A stretch of 64,000 nucleotides of DNA from Vibrio chagasii (GCF_024347355.1 NZ_AP025465.1:3100001-3164000), one strand, 5' to 3'. Positions 48,832 through 57,800 are shown, counted from the stretch's first letter. Numbers and translations: made by a program. Notes: a model not told the origin generated them from the letters alone.

Positions 48832-49458
48832 ATGAAAACAAGCGACAAAATCTTACAGACCATTAAGCGTCAAGGCGCGGTAACGGCCAAACAGCTGTCA
48901 GAAGAGTTTGGCATGACGACAATGGGTGCAAGGCAACATCTGCAAAGCCTGGAAGATGATGGCATTCTCGCGTTTCATGACGTCAAAGTGAAAGTCGGTC
49001 GTCCGACTCGTCATTGGTCTCTTACTCAGCACGGTCATAGTCAGTTTTCAGACCGTCATGGTGAGCTTACGATTCAAGTCATCGATGCGGTAGAGAATCT
49101 ATTCGGAAAAGAAGGCCTAGCTAAAGTCGCTGCCGAGCGTGAACAACACACCTTAAAACAGTATCAATCTGCCCTGTCTGATTGTGAAAATCTAATCAGT
49201 AAGTTGGAAAAGCTCACCCAACTTCGTGAAGAAGAAGGCTACATGGCAGAACTGAAAGAACACGACGATCACTACATCTTGATTGAAAACCACTGCCCTA
49301 TTTGTAAGGCGGCGACTCGTTGCCCAAGCTTGTGTCAATCTGAGCTCAACGTGTTCACCGAGCTACTAAAAGATGAGTGCCATGTCAGCCGAACTGAGCA
49401 TATTATTGCTGGCGAACGACGCTGTACCTACACCTTGGTACCTGTCGCTACCGCTTAA
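48832..49458 (+). CDS. SufR-like winged-helix regulator with C-terminal cysteine cluster
   Basis: 208 residues. The N-terminal winged helix (about 1-70) is DeoR/ArsR-like: ILQTIKRQGAVTAKQLSEEFGMTTMGARQHLQSL, then GRPTRHWSL as the wing. A helical linker follows. The C-terminal part has CPICKAATRCPSLC (C-x2-C-x5-C-x3-C) and later Cys in DECHV and ERRCTY, as in SufR-type iron-sulfur sensors. I infer a cluster or metal sensor; the target is not evident from neighbours (glpX upstream, DUF3135 downstream). Confidence 0.8.
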   Translation: MKTSDKILQTIKRQGAVTAKQLSEEFGMTTMGARQHLQSLEDDGILAFHDVKVKVGRPTRHWSLTQHGHSQFSDRHGELTIQVIDAVENLFGKEGLAKVAAEREQHTLKQYQSALSDCENLISKLEKLTQLREEEGYMAELKEHDDHYILIENHCPICKAATRCPSLCQSELNVFTELLKDECHVSRTEHIIAGERRCTYTLVPVATA

Positions 49459-49575
49459 CGCTAAGCTATTGATCTTGTCTCAATATTGAGAAATCAAAAG
49501 ATCGGACAAAATTTATACAAAAATCTTTCTTAAGCTTAAAGCATATGAAACATGCTTAATGCTAAGGAAGGAATG

Positions 49576-49923
49576 ATGGCACATCCACAACCAGAGCAGA
49601 AACTGCCCCCTTTTGATGAACTGGTTCAACTTGCTCAAAACGATCCTAAAGCATTCAACCAATTCAAACACCAGATGTGTGAGCAGATGATCTGCTCCGC
49701 TTCTGAAAGTATGCAAGGCAGACTTCGCGCTCAACAAAGCCATCTCGATTTAGTCGTCAGCCGTTGTAAAAACCCTCACCACGTCAATGTCGTGCTAATG
49801 CAAGAGCTGCGATGTCAGGTTTGCAAGTTCCAAGACGCACTCCAAGGGCGCTGTACCTTAGAAGAGCCTCAGCCAGAAAATGTGGTTCCATTTAGACCTA
49901 ACACTGAACCCAAAATGTACTAG
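49576..49923 (+). CDS. Small cytoplasmic protein, probably DUF3135 family
   Basis: 115 residues from the ATG at 49576, within an AAGGAAGGA-rich leader; in-frame ATGs at 49552 and 49573 are alternatives. PPFDELVQLAQNDPKAFNQFK near the N-terminus is DUF3135-like wording. Five cysteines occur at Met-Cys, Ile-Cys, Arg-Cys and in RCQVCKF. No signal peptide or membrane helix is seen. Function unknown. A terminator follows at 49944. Confidence 0.75.
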   Translation: MAHPQPEQKLPPFDELVQLAQNDPKAFNQFKHQMCEQMICSASESMQGRLRAQQSHLDLVVSRCKNPHHVNVVLMQELRCQVCKFQDALQGRCTLEEPQPENVVPFRPNTEPKMY

Positions 49924-49943
49924 TTCAGACACCTCCAGAAAGC

Positions 49944-49970
49944 AAAAAGGGAGCCTAATGCTCCCTTTAT
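49944..49970 (+). terminator. Terminator after the DUF3135 gene
   Basis: AAAGGGAGC pairs with GCTCCCTTT around CTAAT. It can serve converging transcription from the DUF805 gene as well. Confidence 0.8.
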
Positions 49971-49988
49971 GTTAACGGCTGAAAACTC

Positions 49989-50411
49989 TTATACTGGATC
50001 TTCGCCGTAATCGTTGCGGCCTTCTGTGCCTTTCAACAAACCACATTCAATCAAAATCCATAAACCACACACTAATGCTGCTACCGTTGCCACCATGTGC
50101 ATTGGTGATACAGAATCCACCGTTGTTGCAGCAGCAGGCGAAGCCAAGCGCCCTAGTACCAACGGAACATTCAATAGTAGCCAGTAGTTAGACTTGTTAC
50201 GGTCATGCCAACGCTTGGCCGTTACCGCTAAGTCTGGAATCACCAGGAGCAACAAGAAGATTGGTAGTAGGATATAAGAGTACGCTGGAAACAGTACCGA
50301 AATACCAGAGGCAAAACCGGTGATCGCAACATAGTAGAAAATGTTCCACATCCAGTAAGTCTTACGACCAATTCTCCCTTTGAAAGAGAGCAGTAAATCT
50401 TTCATCGACAT
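49989..50411 (-). CDS. DUF805-family inner-membrane protein
   Basis: 140 residues with four hydrophobic helices. The N-terminal FKGRIGRKTYWMW is the DUF805 hallmark, and the mid motif AKRWHDRNKSNYWLL also fits. The C-terminus GTEGRNDYGEDP is likewise typical. Function is unknown. It is a single gene. Confidence 0.9.
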   Translation of the reverse strand: MSMKDLLLSFKGRIGRKTYWMWNIFYYVAITGFASGISVLFPAYSYILLPIFLLLLVIPDLAVTAKRWHDRNKSNYWLLLNVPLVLGRLASPAAATTVDSVSPMHMVATVAALVCGLWILIECGLLKGTEGRNDYGEDPV

Positions 50412-50487
50412 CTAAAAATACCCAAAAAATTAATATGCTACCAAAAAGTTAGCAGCTAATAGCCCGTTTATCACTTTCTTAAGCGAA

Positions 50488-50835
50488 TCAGTTAATCACT
50501 TTCTGAAAACAGCTTTTATCCATATCGCGAATATTAACCGTTAGGCTTCGAACATGGCTCGCCTGTTCTTGTAAGATTTGCATTAACGAGCGTGACAATT
50601 CCCGTTTCTGTTCTTCGGTACGCCCGGAAAGTAACTCAAAGCTAATATGAATAAAGTCCACACTGTCTTCTTCATCACCGACTAGCCAGTTATGACAACG
50701 CAGAGAACGTGATTTCACAGACGGAATATCAAACAAGCCACAGTTTAATGTAACTTGATGAAGATCTTCTAGTAAACCTTGGATATTCACTCGCTCGTCC
50801 ACTGAATTTGAGTACTCTAGAACTAGATTCGGCAT
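50488..50835 (-). CDS. 5-carboxymethyl-2-hydroxymuconate isomerase-family protein
   Basis: 115 residues. The N-terminal Pro of MPNLVLEYS and the layout match the CHMI subgroup of tautomerases. This would interconvert unsaturated dicarboxylates in homoprotocatechuate breakdown, but no other hpa gene is near, so the cellular role is unclear. A LacI-family-type operator lies just upstream (50854-50869). Confidence 0.85.
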   Translation of the reverse strand: MPNLVLEYSNSVDERVNIQGLLEDLHQVTLNCGLFDIPSVKSRSLRCHNWLVGDEEDSVDFIHISFELLSGRTEEQKRELSRSLMQILQEQASHVRSLTVNIRDMDKSCFQKVIN

Positions 50836-50853
50836 TATTACTTCCTATTGTTA

Positions 50854-50869
50854 ACGCAAACGTTTGTCC
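50854..50869. promoter_or_regulatory. PurR-type operator between the CHMI gene and tpiA
   Basis: ACGCAAACGTTTGTCC has the perfect palindromic core CAAACGTTTG and matches the PurR box ACGCAAACGTTTTCNT closely. It lies 19 bp upstream of the CHMI-family start and about 200 bp upstream of tpiA. Confidence 0.6.
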
Positions 50870-51070
50870 TTTAATACCAACTAACGATGAAAAAACCGAG
50901 AAGTTAGCTATTATTCTGTCTGTCGGATCACTGATATAAGGTCAGTATCTACTCTGACCAATCGATAAGATCCCATAAAGACATGACCACAATCATGATC
51001 TAACGCGTTTTATCTGTTATATTCTTACGAAGATTTTTTACATTAATTGATTAAATACGGAGATATTCCT

Positions 51071-51841
51071 ATGCGTCGTCCTGTAGTGATGGGTAACTGG
51101 AAACTTAACGGTAGCAAAGCAATGGTAACTGAGCTGCTAACTGGTCTTAACGCTGAACTTGAAGGCGTTGAAGGTGTAGACGTAGCAGTAGCTCCACCAG
51201 CACTTTACATCGATCTAGCTGAGCGTCTAATCGCTGAAGGCGGTAACAAAATCATCCTAGGTGCTCAAAACACTGACCTAAACAACAGCGGTGCTTTCAC
51301 TGGCGACATGTCTCCAGAAATGCTGAAAGACTTCGGTGCGACTCACATCATCATCGGTCACTCTGAGCGTCGTGAATACCACAACGAATCAGACGAGTTC
51401 ATCGCTAAGAAATTCAAATTCCTACAAGAAAACGGCCTGAAGCCTGTTTTCTGTATCGGTGAATCTGACGAGCAAAACGAAGCTGGCGAAACTGAAGCAG
51501 TATGTGCACGTCAAATCAACGCAGTTATCGACGCTTACGGTGTTGAAGCTCTAAACGGCGCAATCATCGCTTACGAACCAATCTGGGCTATCGGTACTGG
51601 TAAAGCAGCAACAGCTGAAGATGCACAACGCATCCACGCTTCTATCCGTGCAATGATCGCTGAAAAAGACGCAGCAGTAGCTGAGCAAGTAATCATCCAA
51701 TACGGTGGTTCTGTTAAGCCTGAAAACGCTGAAGCTTACTTCGCACAACCAGACATCGACGGTGCTCTAGTTGGCGGCGCAGCTCTAAACGCAGCTGGCT
51801 TCGCAGCTATCGCTAAAGCAGCAGCTAAAGCAAAAGCTTAA
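51071..51841 (+). CDS. tpiA: Triose-phosphate isomerase
   Basis: 256 residues from the ATG at 51071, which has GGAG 8 bases upstream; the frame is open earlier to 51047. It interconverts DHAP and glyceraldehyde 3-phosphate. GNWKLNGS holds the active Lys, IIGHSERR the electrophilic His, and [14 protein letters not shown] the catalytic Glu and the mobile loop. Codon use is highly biased (GCT, GAA, CGT), as expected for an abundant enzyme. Confidence 0.97.
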   Translation: MRRPVVMGNWKLNGSKAMVTELLTGLNAELEGVEGVDVAVAPPALYIDLAERLIAEGGNKIILGAQNTDLNNSGAFTGDMSPEMLKDFGATHIIIGHSERREYHNESDEFIAKKFKFLQENGLKPVFCIGESDEQNEAGETEAVCARQINAVIDAYGVEALNGAIIAYEPIWAIGTGKAATAEDAQRIHASIRAMIAEKDAAVAEQVIIQYGGSVKPENAEAYFAQPDIDGALVGGAALNAAGFAAIAKAAAKAKA

Positions 51842-51867
51842 TTTAGACATCACTGTTTAAATTGAAT

Positions 51868-51896
51868 GAAAGGTCAACTTAGGTTGACCTTTTTTG
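51868..51896 (+). terminator. Terminator of tpiA
   Basis: AAAGGTCAAC pairs with GTTGACCTTT around TTAG, and a T run follows. Confidence 0.88.
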
Positions 51897-51931
51897 TTGC
51901 TTGCCACTTATGAATCTAAGCAAGCAGACAC

Positions 51932-51962
51932 AAAAAAACCGCTGATAAATCAGCGGTTTTTA
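51932..51962 (-). terminator. Terminator of pfkA
   Basis: AAAAACCGCTGAT pairs with ATCAGCGGTTTTT around AA. It is flanked by A and T runs, so it can work in both directions. Confidence 0.88.
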
Positions 51963-51990
51963 AATTCTATAAGCTTACACTCGGCGTGGC

Positions 51991-52953
51991 TTAGAACAAC
52001 TCTTCAGCTACGCGGAACAGCTCAGAACGGTCTGGGTTCTGCATGTTCTCGATACAGTCGATGATGTCGTGGTGAACAAGCTCTTCTTTTTCGATACCAA
52101 CACAACGACCACCGTGACCTTCTTGAAGAAGGTGAACAGCGTAGTTACCCATGCGAGAAGCAAGTACACGGTCAAACGCAGTAGGACGACCACCACGTTG
52201 GATGTGACCAAGAACCGTTGCACGAGTTTCACGACCCGTTGCTGCTTCGATCTCTTTAGCCAGCTCGTTCGCATCCATCATTAACTCAGTTAGAGCGATG
52301 ATTGCGTGCTTCTTACCTTTAGCAATACCATCTTGGATGTTGCCGATTAGCTGCTCTTTATCTAGACCAGTTTCAGGAGTGATGATGTACTCACAACCAC
52401 CTGCGATTGCTGACATAAGCGTAAGGTCACCACAGTGACGGCCCATGATTTCAACAATAGAAATACGTTGGTGAGAAGAAGACGTGTCACGTAGACGGTC
52501 GATAGAATCAATAACAGTGTTAAGCGCTGTTAGGTAACCGATTGTGTAGTCAGTACCAGCGATATCGTTATCAATTGTGCCTGGAAGACCGATACATGGG
52601 TAACCCATTTCAGTTAGCTTCTTAGCACCCATGTAAGAACCGTCACCACCGATAACAACAAGTGCTTCGATACCGTGCTCTTTTAGGTTCTCGATACCTT
52701 TCTCACGAACAGCAACGTCTTTGAACTCTGGGAAACGTGCAGAGCCTAAGAAAGTACCACCACGGTTGATCACATCAGACACGCTTGAACGGTCAAGCTT
52801 TACGATACGGTTCTCAACAAGGCCTTGGTAGCCATCGTAAATACCGTAAACTTCAATGCCAAGTGATAACGCGGTACGAACTACGCCACGAACTGCTGCG
52901 TTCATGCCCGGAGCGTCACCACCACTGGTCAAAACACCGATCTTCTTAATCAT
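51991..52953 (-). CDS. pfkA: ATP-dependent 6-phosphofructokinase I
   Basis: 320 residues from the ATG at 52953 (GAGG six bases upstream), the same length as E. coli PfkA; a GTG at 52959 is also in frame. The ATP site is [15 protein letters not shown] and GGDGSYMGA, and PGTIDNDI holds the catalytic Asp. [10 protein letters not shown] and the allosteric-site Arg segments are present. It is a single gene, with a HexR-like site about 155 bp upstream. Confidence 0.97.
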   Translation of the reverse strand: MIKKIGVLTSGGDAPGMNAAVRGVVRTALSLGIEVYGIYDGYQGLVENRIVKLDRSSVSDVINRGGTFLGSARFPEFKDVAVREKGIENLKEHGIEALVVIGGDGSYMGAKKLTEMGYPCIGLPGTIDNDIAGTDYTIGYLTALNTVIDSIDRLRDTSSSHQRISIVEIMGRHCGDLTLMSAIAGGCEYIITPETGLDKEQLIGNIQDGIAKGKKHAIIALTELMMDANELAKEIEAATGRETRATVLGHIQRGGRPTAFDRVLASRMGNYAVHLLQEGHGGRCVGIEKEELVHHDIIDCIENMQNPDRSELFRVAEELF

Positions 52954-53106
52954 GCTCACCCTCGATTTTTGGGAATCTATTATTCAATTCTTGTTCTTGC
53001 TGATTGTATATCAACAAGATTTTAAATCTATATTTGTGCGTTATGTTACATTTCCTCAACAGGAATAGCACTTAAATCGCGAAAAATTATGTAACATTTC
53101 TACTTC

Positions 53107-53121
53107 TGTAAGAGTATTACA
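53107..53121. promoter_or_regulatory. HexR-like operator upstream of pfkA
   Basis: TGTAA-GAGTA-TTACA is a perfect 5-bp inverted repeat with the length and outer bases of HexR sites. The centre deviates from the AT-only consensus. Confidence 0.5.
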
Positions 53122-53139
53122 GTTTTACTCAGTAACTTT

Positions 53140-53161
53140 GTTGATTCACATCAGAATCAAC
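53140..53161. repeat. Perfect inverted repeat upstream of pfkA
   Basis: GTTGATTC and GAATCAAC are 6 bp apart (ACATCA). There is no T run, so it could be an operator or an mRNA 3' stem of fieF. Confidence 0.55.
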
Positions 53162-53269
53162 ATTAATTGTTACTAAGGTGGTTTTTGAATCACCAAAGAG
53201 TTCGCAATTTCTACTCACTCTAGTTCAAAAGCCACCCACTTACCATTTGCTGCCTAGTTTTCGTGCTCG

Positions 53270-54178
53270 TTACCACGAATGAAATTTTTGTTGCTTCTCA
53301 GGCCCAAACACCACCGAATAAGGGTCTTGATGAATTAATACATCAGCATCAGGGAACACTGAGATAAGCTTAGCCTCTACTTCGTCAGAAATGCGATGCG
53401 CTTCAATAAGTGGCATCTCATCTTCCAACTCTAAGTGCAATTGAATGAAACGAATCGGACCAGAACGACGGGTTCTTAGTTGATGCACGCCCAATACCCC
53501 TTCAACACTCAACGATGTCTCTTTTATCTGTTTTAGCTCTTCATCCGGCAACTTATGATCAAGCAGAGATTGGATCGCTTCTATCGCCATTTGGTAAGCG
53601 CTGTAAAGAATATAAATACCAATACCTACCGCAAATACTGAATCCGCCTGACCAATACCAAACCAACTCAACCCTAGGGCCAGCATGATGGCAGCATTCA
53701 TATACAGGTCAGATTGATAATGCAGTGAATCCGCAGCAATAGCCTGGCTGCCGGTTTTCTGGACCACGTGTTTTTGGAATCGAACCAGACCAAACGTCAT
53801 CACTATCGCGAACAAGCTGACGTAAATACCGATTTCTGGAGAGTTTAGATCATGAGGTCTAAAGAAGCGCTCCACACCATTAAGAATGAGGAAACAGGCA
53901 GAGCCCGAAATAAACATCGCCTGTGCTAATGCAGCGAGTGATTCCGCCTTACCGTGACCAAAGGTATGTTCTTTGTCGGCAGGCTGAAGAGAATATCGAA
54001 CCACCAATAAGTTAACGACCGAAGCGGCAATATCTAACATGGAATCGACTACGGAAGCCAACAGGCTCACCGAACCGGTCACCCACCACGCCGCGACTTT
54101 CACTATTAACAAAATAGTGGCAATGGTGGTCGCAGCCCAAGCGGCCAGCGTAACTAAACGTGCGTATTCTTGTTTCAT
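53270..54178 (-). CDS. fieF: Cation-efflux pump FieF (CDF family)
   Basis: 302 residues from the ATG at 54178; a TTG at 54208 would add ten residues. E. coli FieF has 300. It exports iron/zinc using proton exchange. Six membrane helices are present; the site A ligands lie in [12 protein letters not shown] and [14 protein letters not shown]. The cytoplasmic domain (about 210-290) has metal ligands ([14 protein letters not shown]). Its neighbour cpxP and the pfkA side match E. coli gene order (pfkA-fieF-cpxP-cpxRA). Confidence 0.95.
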   Translation of the reverse strand: MKQEYARLVTLAAWAATTIATILLIVKVAAWWVTGSVSLLASVVDSMLDIAASVVNLLVVRYSLQPADKEHTFGHGKAESLAALAQAMFISGSACFLILNGVERFFRPHDLNSPEIGIYVSLFAIVMTFGLVRFQKHVVQKTGSQAIAADSLHYQSDLYMNAAIMLALGLSWFGIGQADSVFAVGIGIYILYSAYQMAIEAIQSLLDHKLPDEELKQIKETSLSVEGVLGVHQLRTRRSGPIRFIQLHLELEDEMPLIEAHRISDEVEAKLISVFPDADVLIHQDPYSVVFGPEKQQKFHSW

Positions 54179-54274
54179 AACTTGGCTATAAAGTGACTGA
54201 TAGCACAAAGTATAACCTGCAAACCATCAATTGAATATGACAGCTAGGATGTAAGACATTCATTTTTAGGGATC

Positions 54275-54304
54275 AAAAAAGCGGCTCTCGGCCGCTTCTT
54301 TTTA
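54275..54304 (-). terminator. Terminator of cpxP
   Basis: AAAAAAGCGGC pairs with GCCGCTTCTTTT around TCTCG; it lies downstream of cpxP on the minus strand. Confidence 0.82.
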
Positions 54305-54341
54305 AACACTTTCATTCAAGCTTGCTTTACCCAGCTTTGAA

Positions 54342-54851
54342 TTACTTGTCTCTGTTCATGTGCTTTTCCATCTTTTCAGCACATTTCGCCATGCGCTCCT
54401 GCTGGATTTCTTTCAGTTGAGTTTTTTGCTCAGCCGTTAGCACGCTCATCATTTCGTGTTGCTTCTTAAGCATTGCTACGCGACGCTCAGTTTGCTTCTC
54501 AACCATTTGGCTTGCCAGGTCGTTTGCTGCAGCTTCATCGAAGTTGTCAGCTAGTACCAACGCTTGAACTTTTTCGTGGTGCGCTTTCATTTGCGCCATT
54601 TTGTCTGACTTGTTGCCCGCGTGTTTTGCTTTCATCTCAGCACGGTTCGCTTCACGCATCTCTTTTAACTGTTCTTTTTGTGCGTCAGTTAGGTCTAGTT
54701 GACGCATTACTTTCTTGTCGAAGACACCACATTTACCGTGCATGCCTTTGTGGTCGCCCTTGTCACCGCCGCCAAATGCATACGCACTTGCTGTACCTAA
54801 CATAAGTGGAAGTGCCGCAGCTGCTAGTACAAGTTTCTTCGTCATTTTCAT
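54342..54851 (-). CDS. cpxP: Periplasmic CpxP/Spy-family protein
   Basis: 169 residues with a signal peptide (ending near SAYA-FG). The mature part is helical and rich in Lys, Met and Glu. It has two LTxxQ motifs, LTDAQ near 50 and LTAEQ near 140. CpxP restrains the CpxA sensor and helps remove misfolded proteins. It is divergent from cpxRA, with a CpxR box between. A Met/His-rich segment is unusual and may bind metal. Confidence 0.9.
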   Translation of the reverse strand: MKMTKKLVLAAAALPLMLGTASAYAFGGGDKGDHKGMHGKCGVFDKKVMRQLDLTDAQKEQLKEMREANRAEMKAKHAGNKSDKMAQMKAHHEKVQALVLADNFDEAAANDLASQMVEKQTERRVAMLKKQHEMMSVLTAEQKTQLKEIQQERMAKCAEKMEKHMNRDK

Positions 54852-54952
54852 AATTGTTGCCTCAATTCGGTATAATAAGTCATGTATTGCGTCTGTATCT
54901 CAGCGCTTGAATATAGATTAGTCTTTCCCTCGTAAAGTGACGTTTAGAAAGC

Positions 54953-54967
54953 GTAAAGAATCGTAAA
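54953..54967. promoter_or_regulatory. CpxR box between cpxP and cpxR
   Basis: GTAAA-GAATC-GTAAA is an exact match to the CpxR consensus GTAAA-N5-GTAAA. An extra GTAAA half-site is at 54932. Confidence 0.88.
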
Positions 54968-55031
54968 GAGTGAAAGCTGACGAATAATTAGCAGTATTAT
55001 TAACCTATAAACTACCGATTAAGGCTTTCAC

Positions 55032-55721
55032 ATGGCGAACATTCTTCTTATTGATGACGACACCGAGCTAACGAGCTTACTTAAAGACATTCTTAGTTTT
55101 GAGGGCTTCACTGTGTCTGAAGCCAATGATGGCTACGCAGGGCTCGAAGCGATCAATGATGAGATTGATTTGATTCTTTTGGATGTGATGATGCCGCGTC
55201 TGAATGGCATGGAAACACTCAAAAAGCTAAGAGAACATTGGGAAACGCCTGTGCTAATGCTGACGGCGAAAGGGGAAGAGATCGACCGTGTGATCGGTCT
55301 GGAGCTTGGCGCGGATGACTACTTACCAAAGCCTTTTAGCGACCGAGAATTACTCGCACGTATTCGCGCCATCTTGCGCCGCACGCAAACCACGAGCACT
55401 CCAAAAGCCGCCAGCGATAGAATCCAATATCAAGACATTGAAGTATTCCCTGGCAAACAAGAAGCGTACTGCAATGGCGAGATCATCGACCTGACCACTA
55501 CCGAGTTCGCTCTACTAAGCCACCTTATTCAAAATCCGGGACAAGTGATCACCAAGGAAGCGTTAAGCTTAGATGTACTTGGTAAAAGGCTTGCAGCATT
55601 TGACCGTGCGATAGACATGCACATATCTAACCTACGTAAAAAGATTCCAGAACGCAGCGATAGCAAATCACGCATCAAGACCTTGCGTGGTCGTGGCTAC
55701 CTATTGGTAGAGGAGGATTAA
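55032..55721 (+). CDS. cpxR: Envelope-stress response regulator CpxR
   Basis: 229 residues. The receiver domain (about 1-120) has the phosphoacceptor Asp51 (ILLDVMMP) and the acidic DDD at 8-10. The C-terminal OmpR-type winged helix runs about 133-228, with ALSLDVLGKRLAAFDRAIDMHISNLRKKI. It overlaps cpxA by one base (TAATG), so the two are translationally coupled. Confidence 0.95.
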   Translation: MANILLIDDDTELTSLLKDILSFEGFTVSEANDGYAGLEAINDEIDLILLDVMMPRLNGMETLKKLREHWETPVLMLTAKGEEIDRVIGLELGADDYLPKPFSDRELLARIRAILRRTQTTSTPKAASDRIQYQDIEVFPGKQEAYCNGEIIDLTTTEFALLSHLIQNPGQVITKEALSLDVLGKRLAAFDRAIDMHISNLRKKIPERSDSKSRIKTLRGRGYLLVEED

Positions 55722-57100
55722 TGCGCATCCCTAAAATCACTAGCTTATATGGACGTATCTTTGCCATCTTTTGGTTCACGATGTTACTGGTTTTAATTGC
55801 CGTACTTTCCCTACCTCATCTTGATCCAAGAGTAGTTGGTGACATTCCACAGGAGCAATATCAGCGCATTCTCAAAGCTCGTGACAACATTGAAGAAAAA
55901 TACAGTACAGCTGATGATCTAGATTGGGCTCTAGCAAATATTCAAAAAGAGCAACATCAACAGCATTACCCACCTCGCTTTCTCGTACTATCAGATCTTG
56001 AGAGAAATATCGTAAGCATTCCCAACCAAAAAGGTTTAAAACTTCGCGTACTTCACTTTATTACTAGCATTGAAGATCTATCTCAAGCCAAGCGAAAACT
56101 ATACTCTCACTATATGATTGCAGGCCCTGTACCAATAAAGATAGCTCATTCAAAACTTTTGATGTTTGTCGGTGTAAAATGGAATAAACCACCACCTATC
56201 TTTATGCGTTTTTTCGATCACCCATCACAATTACTACTCGCGATGATGCTAGTAAGTACCCCATTATTACTGTGGTTAGCTTGGGCATTAAGCCAACCAG
56301 CAAGAAAATTAGAACGAGCAGCACAGCGTGTTAAAAATGGTCGGTTTGAAGTTGACCCTCAACTAGAAGTAGGGACTGCAGAGTTCAGAAAAACAGGCGA
56401 AAGCTTTAACCAAATGGTTGAGGCGGTAAACCAGATGATCTCAGGGCAACAGCGCTTGCTTTCTGATATCTCACACGAGCTGCGTTCACCTTTAACACGG
56501 CTTCGTATGGCCAATGCACTGGCGATTCGTAAGCAAGGAGAGAGCCCAGAACTCGAGCGTATTGATACAGAAGCGCAACGCTTGGAACAGATGATCAGTG
56601 AACTACTGACCCTCTCTCGCATGCAGGTTGATAGCCACATTACTCGTGAAGTTCAGCCGATATCGAGCTTATGGGAAGAGATCTTAAAAGACGCGCAGTT
56701 TGAAGCAGAACAGATGGGTAAAGAGCTGACATTCTCAGAAATCCCTGAGCGTTCAATTTCAGGTAATCCTAAGCTACTGATGAGTGCCTTAGACAACATT
56801 ACGCGCAACGCCATTTACTACGGTAAAGACCAAGTCGATGTGCAATTCCATGTAGTGCAAGATCAGCTGACCATTTGCGTCAATGACAACGGTGATGGCG
56901 TGCCTGATGATGAGCTAGATTCTATCTTCAGACCTTTCTACCGTGTTTCTACCGCTCGTGACCGTAATTCTGGCGGCACAGGGCTTGGGCTGACCATTAC
57001 CGAGAGTGCGATTCGTCAACATAGCGGAACAATTACCGCGAGCCGCAGTAAACTCGGTGGATTACAGATCGAAATTACTCTGCCTATCCTGCCACTGTAA
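55721..57100 (+). CDS. cpxA: Sensor histidine kinase CpxA
   Basis: 459 residues. Two membrane helices (about 11-30 and 170-190) flank a periplasmic domain. A HAMP region is followed by the H box SDISHELRSPLTRLRM (His252) and the ATP-binding boxes NDNGDGVPDDELD and GGTGLGLTI. It senses envelope misfolding and phosphorylates CpxR. The periplasmic part is the least conserved. Confidence 0.95.
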   Translation: MRIPKITSLYGRIFAIFWFTMLLVLIAVLSLPHLDPRVVGDIPQEQYQRILKARDNIEEKYSTADDLDWALANIQKEQHQQHYPPRFLVLSDLERNIVSIPNQKGLKLRVLHFITSIEDLSQAKRKLYSHYMIAGPVPIKIAHSKLLMFVGVKWNKPPPIFMRFFDHPSQLLLAMMLVSTPLLLWLAWALSQPARKLERAAQRVKNGRFEVDPQLEVGTAEFRKTGESFNQMVEAVNQMISGQQRLLSDISHELRSPLTRLRMANALAIRKQGESPELERIDTEAQRLEQMISELLTLSRMQVDSHITREVQPISSLWEEILKDAQFEAEQMGKELTFSEIPERSISGNPKLLMSALDNITRNAIYYGKDQVDVQFHVVQDQLTICVNDNGDGVPDDELDSIFRPFYRVSTARDRNSGGTGLGLTITESAIRQHSGTITASRSKLGGLQIEITLPILPL

Positions 57101-57122
57101 TACCCCCACAAAGATCACAGTT

Positions 57123-57141
57123 GATAATGATTGTTATTATC
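57123..57141. promoter_or_regulatory. Fur-like box upstream of sodA
   Basis: GATAATGATTGTTATTATC matches the Fur consensus GATAATGATAATCATTATC at 16 of 19 bases, 36 bp before the start codon. Iron-dependent repression of the manganese enzyme is typical. Confidence 0.8.
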
Positions 57142-57176
57142 ATTATGGTAAATCCTCTAATTAAGGAGGATTTACC

Positions 57177-57794
57177 ATGTCTCACATTTTCCCTGAACTG
57201 CCCTACGCCTACGATGCTCTAGAACCCTACATCGATGCAAAAACGATGGAAGTGCACTACAGCAAGCATCATAGAACATACTATGACAAGTTTGTTGCTG
57301 AGGTGTCTGGTAGCGAGCTTGAACAGCAATCTCTCACTGAAATCTTCGCTAATATTTCTCAACACAGCCCCGCTGTGCGCAACAATGGTGGCGGCTACTA
57401 CAACCATATCTTGTATTGGAACTGTATGTCGCAAGACGGCGGTGGCGAACCAACTGGCGAGCTGAGTGAGGCGATTAAAAGCACATTTGGAGATTTTGCA
57501 GTATTCCAAGATCAGTTTGCTCAAGCGGCAATCAACACCTTCGGTTCAGGATTTGCTTGGTTAGTCGTAGAAGATGGACAACTAAAGATCATCTCAACCT
57601 CAAACCAAGATAATCCTTGGATGGATACAGTGGCCGGCAACGGTGAACCAATCCTTGCGTTAGATGTGTGGGAGCATGCCTACTACATCAGCTATCAAAA
57701 CCGCCGACCTGACTACATCAACGCTTGGTGGAACGTGGTCAACTGGAGTGCAGTATCAGAAAACTACGCGCAGGCACTCACCAACCAAGCCTAA
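57177..57794 (+). CDS. sodA: Superoxide dismutase, probably manganese type
   Basis: 205 residues. It dismutates superoxide in the cytoplasm. Metal ligands lie in HYSKHHRTYYDKF, NHILYW, and DVWEHAYYISYQNRRPDY. The wording after NHILYW (GEPTGELSEAI) and GSGFAWLV fits the Mn class rather than FeSOD. It has a strong ribosome site AAGGAGG and a Fur-like box. Metal choice is inferred, not proven. Confidence 0.9.
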   Translation: MSHIFPELPYAYDALEPYIDAKTMEVHYSKHHRTYYDKFVAEVSGSELEQQSLTEIFANISQHSPAVRNNGGGYYNHILYWNCMSQDGGGEPTGELSEAIKSTFGDFAVFQDQFAQAAINTFGSGFAWLVVEDGQLKIISTSNQDNPWMDTVAGNGEPILALDVWEHAYYISYQNRRPDYINAWWNVVNWSAVSENYAQALTNQA

Positions 57795-57800
57795 GTGGAT

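Larger units (their letters stand above)
52954..53269. other. pfkA upstream region and fieF 3' spacer
   Basis: This 316-bp AT-rich spacer holds the pfkA promoter, a HexR-like site (53107-53121), an 8-bp inverted repeat (53140-53161), and a weak hairpin GGTGG/CACC near 53179-53196 that may end fieF. No gene is seen. Confidence 0.6.
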
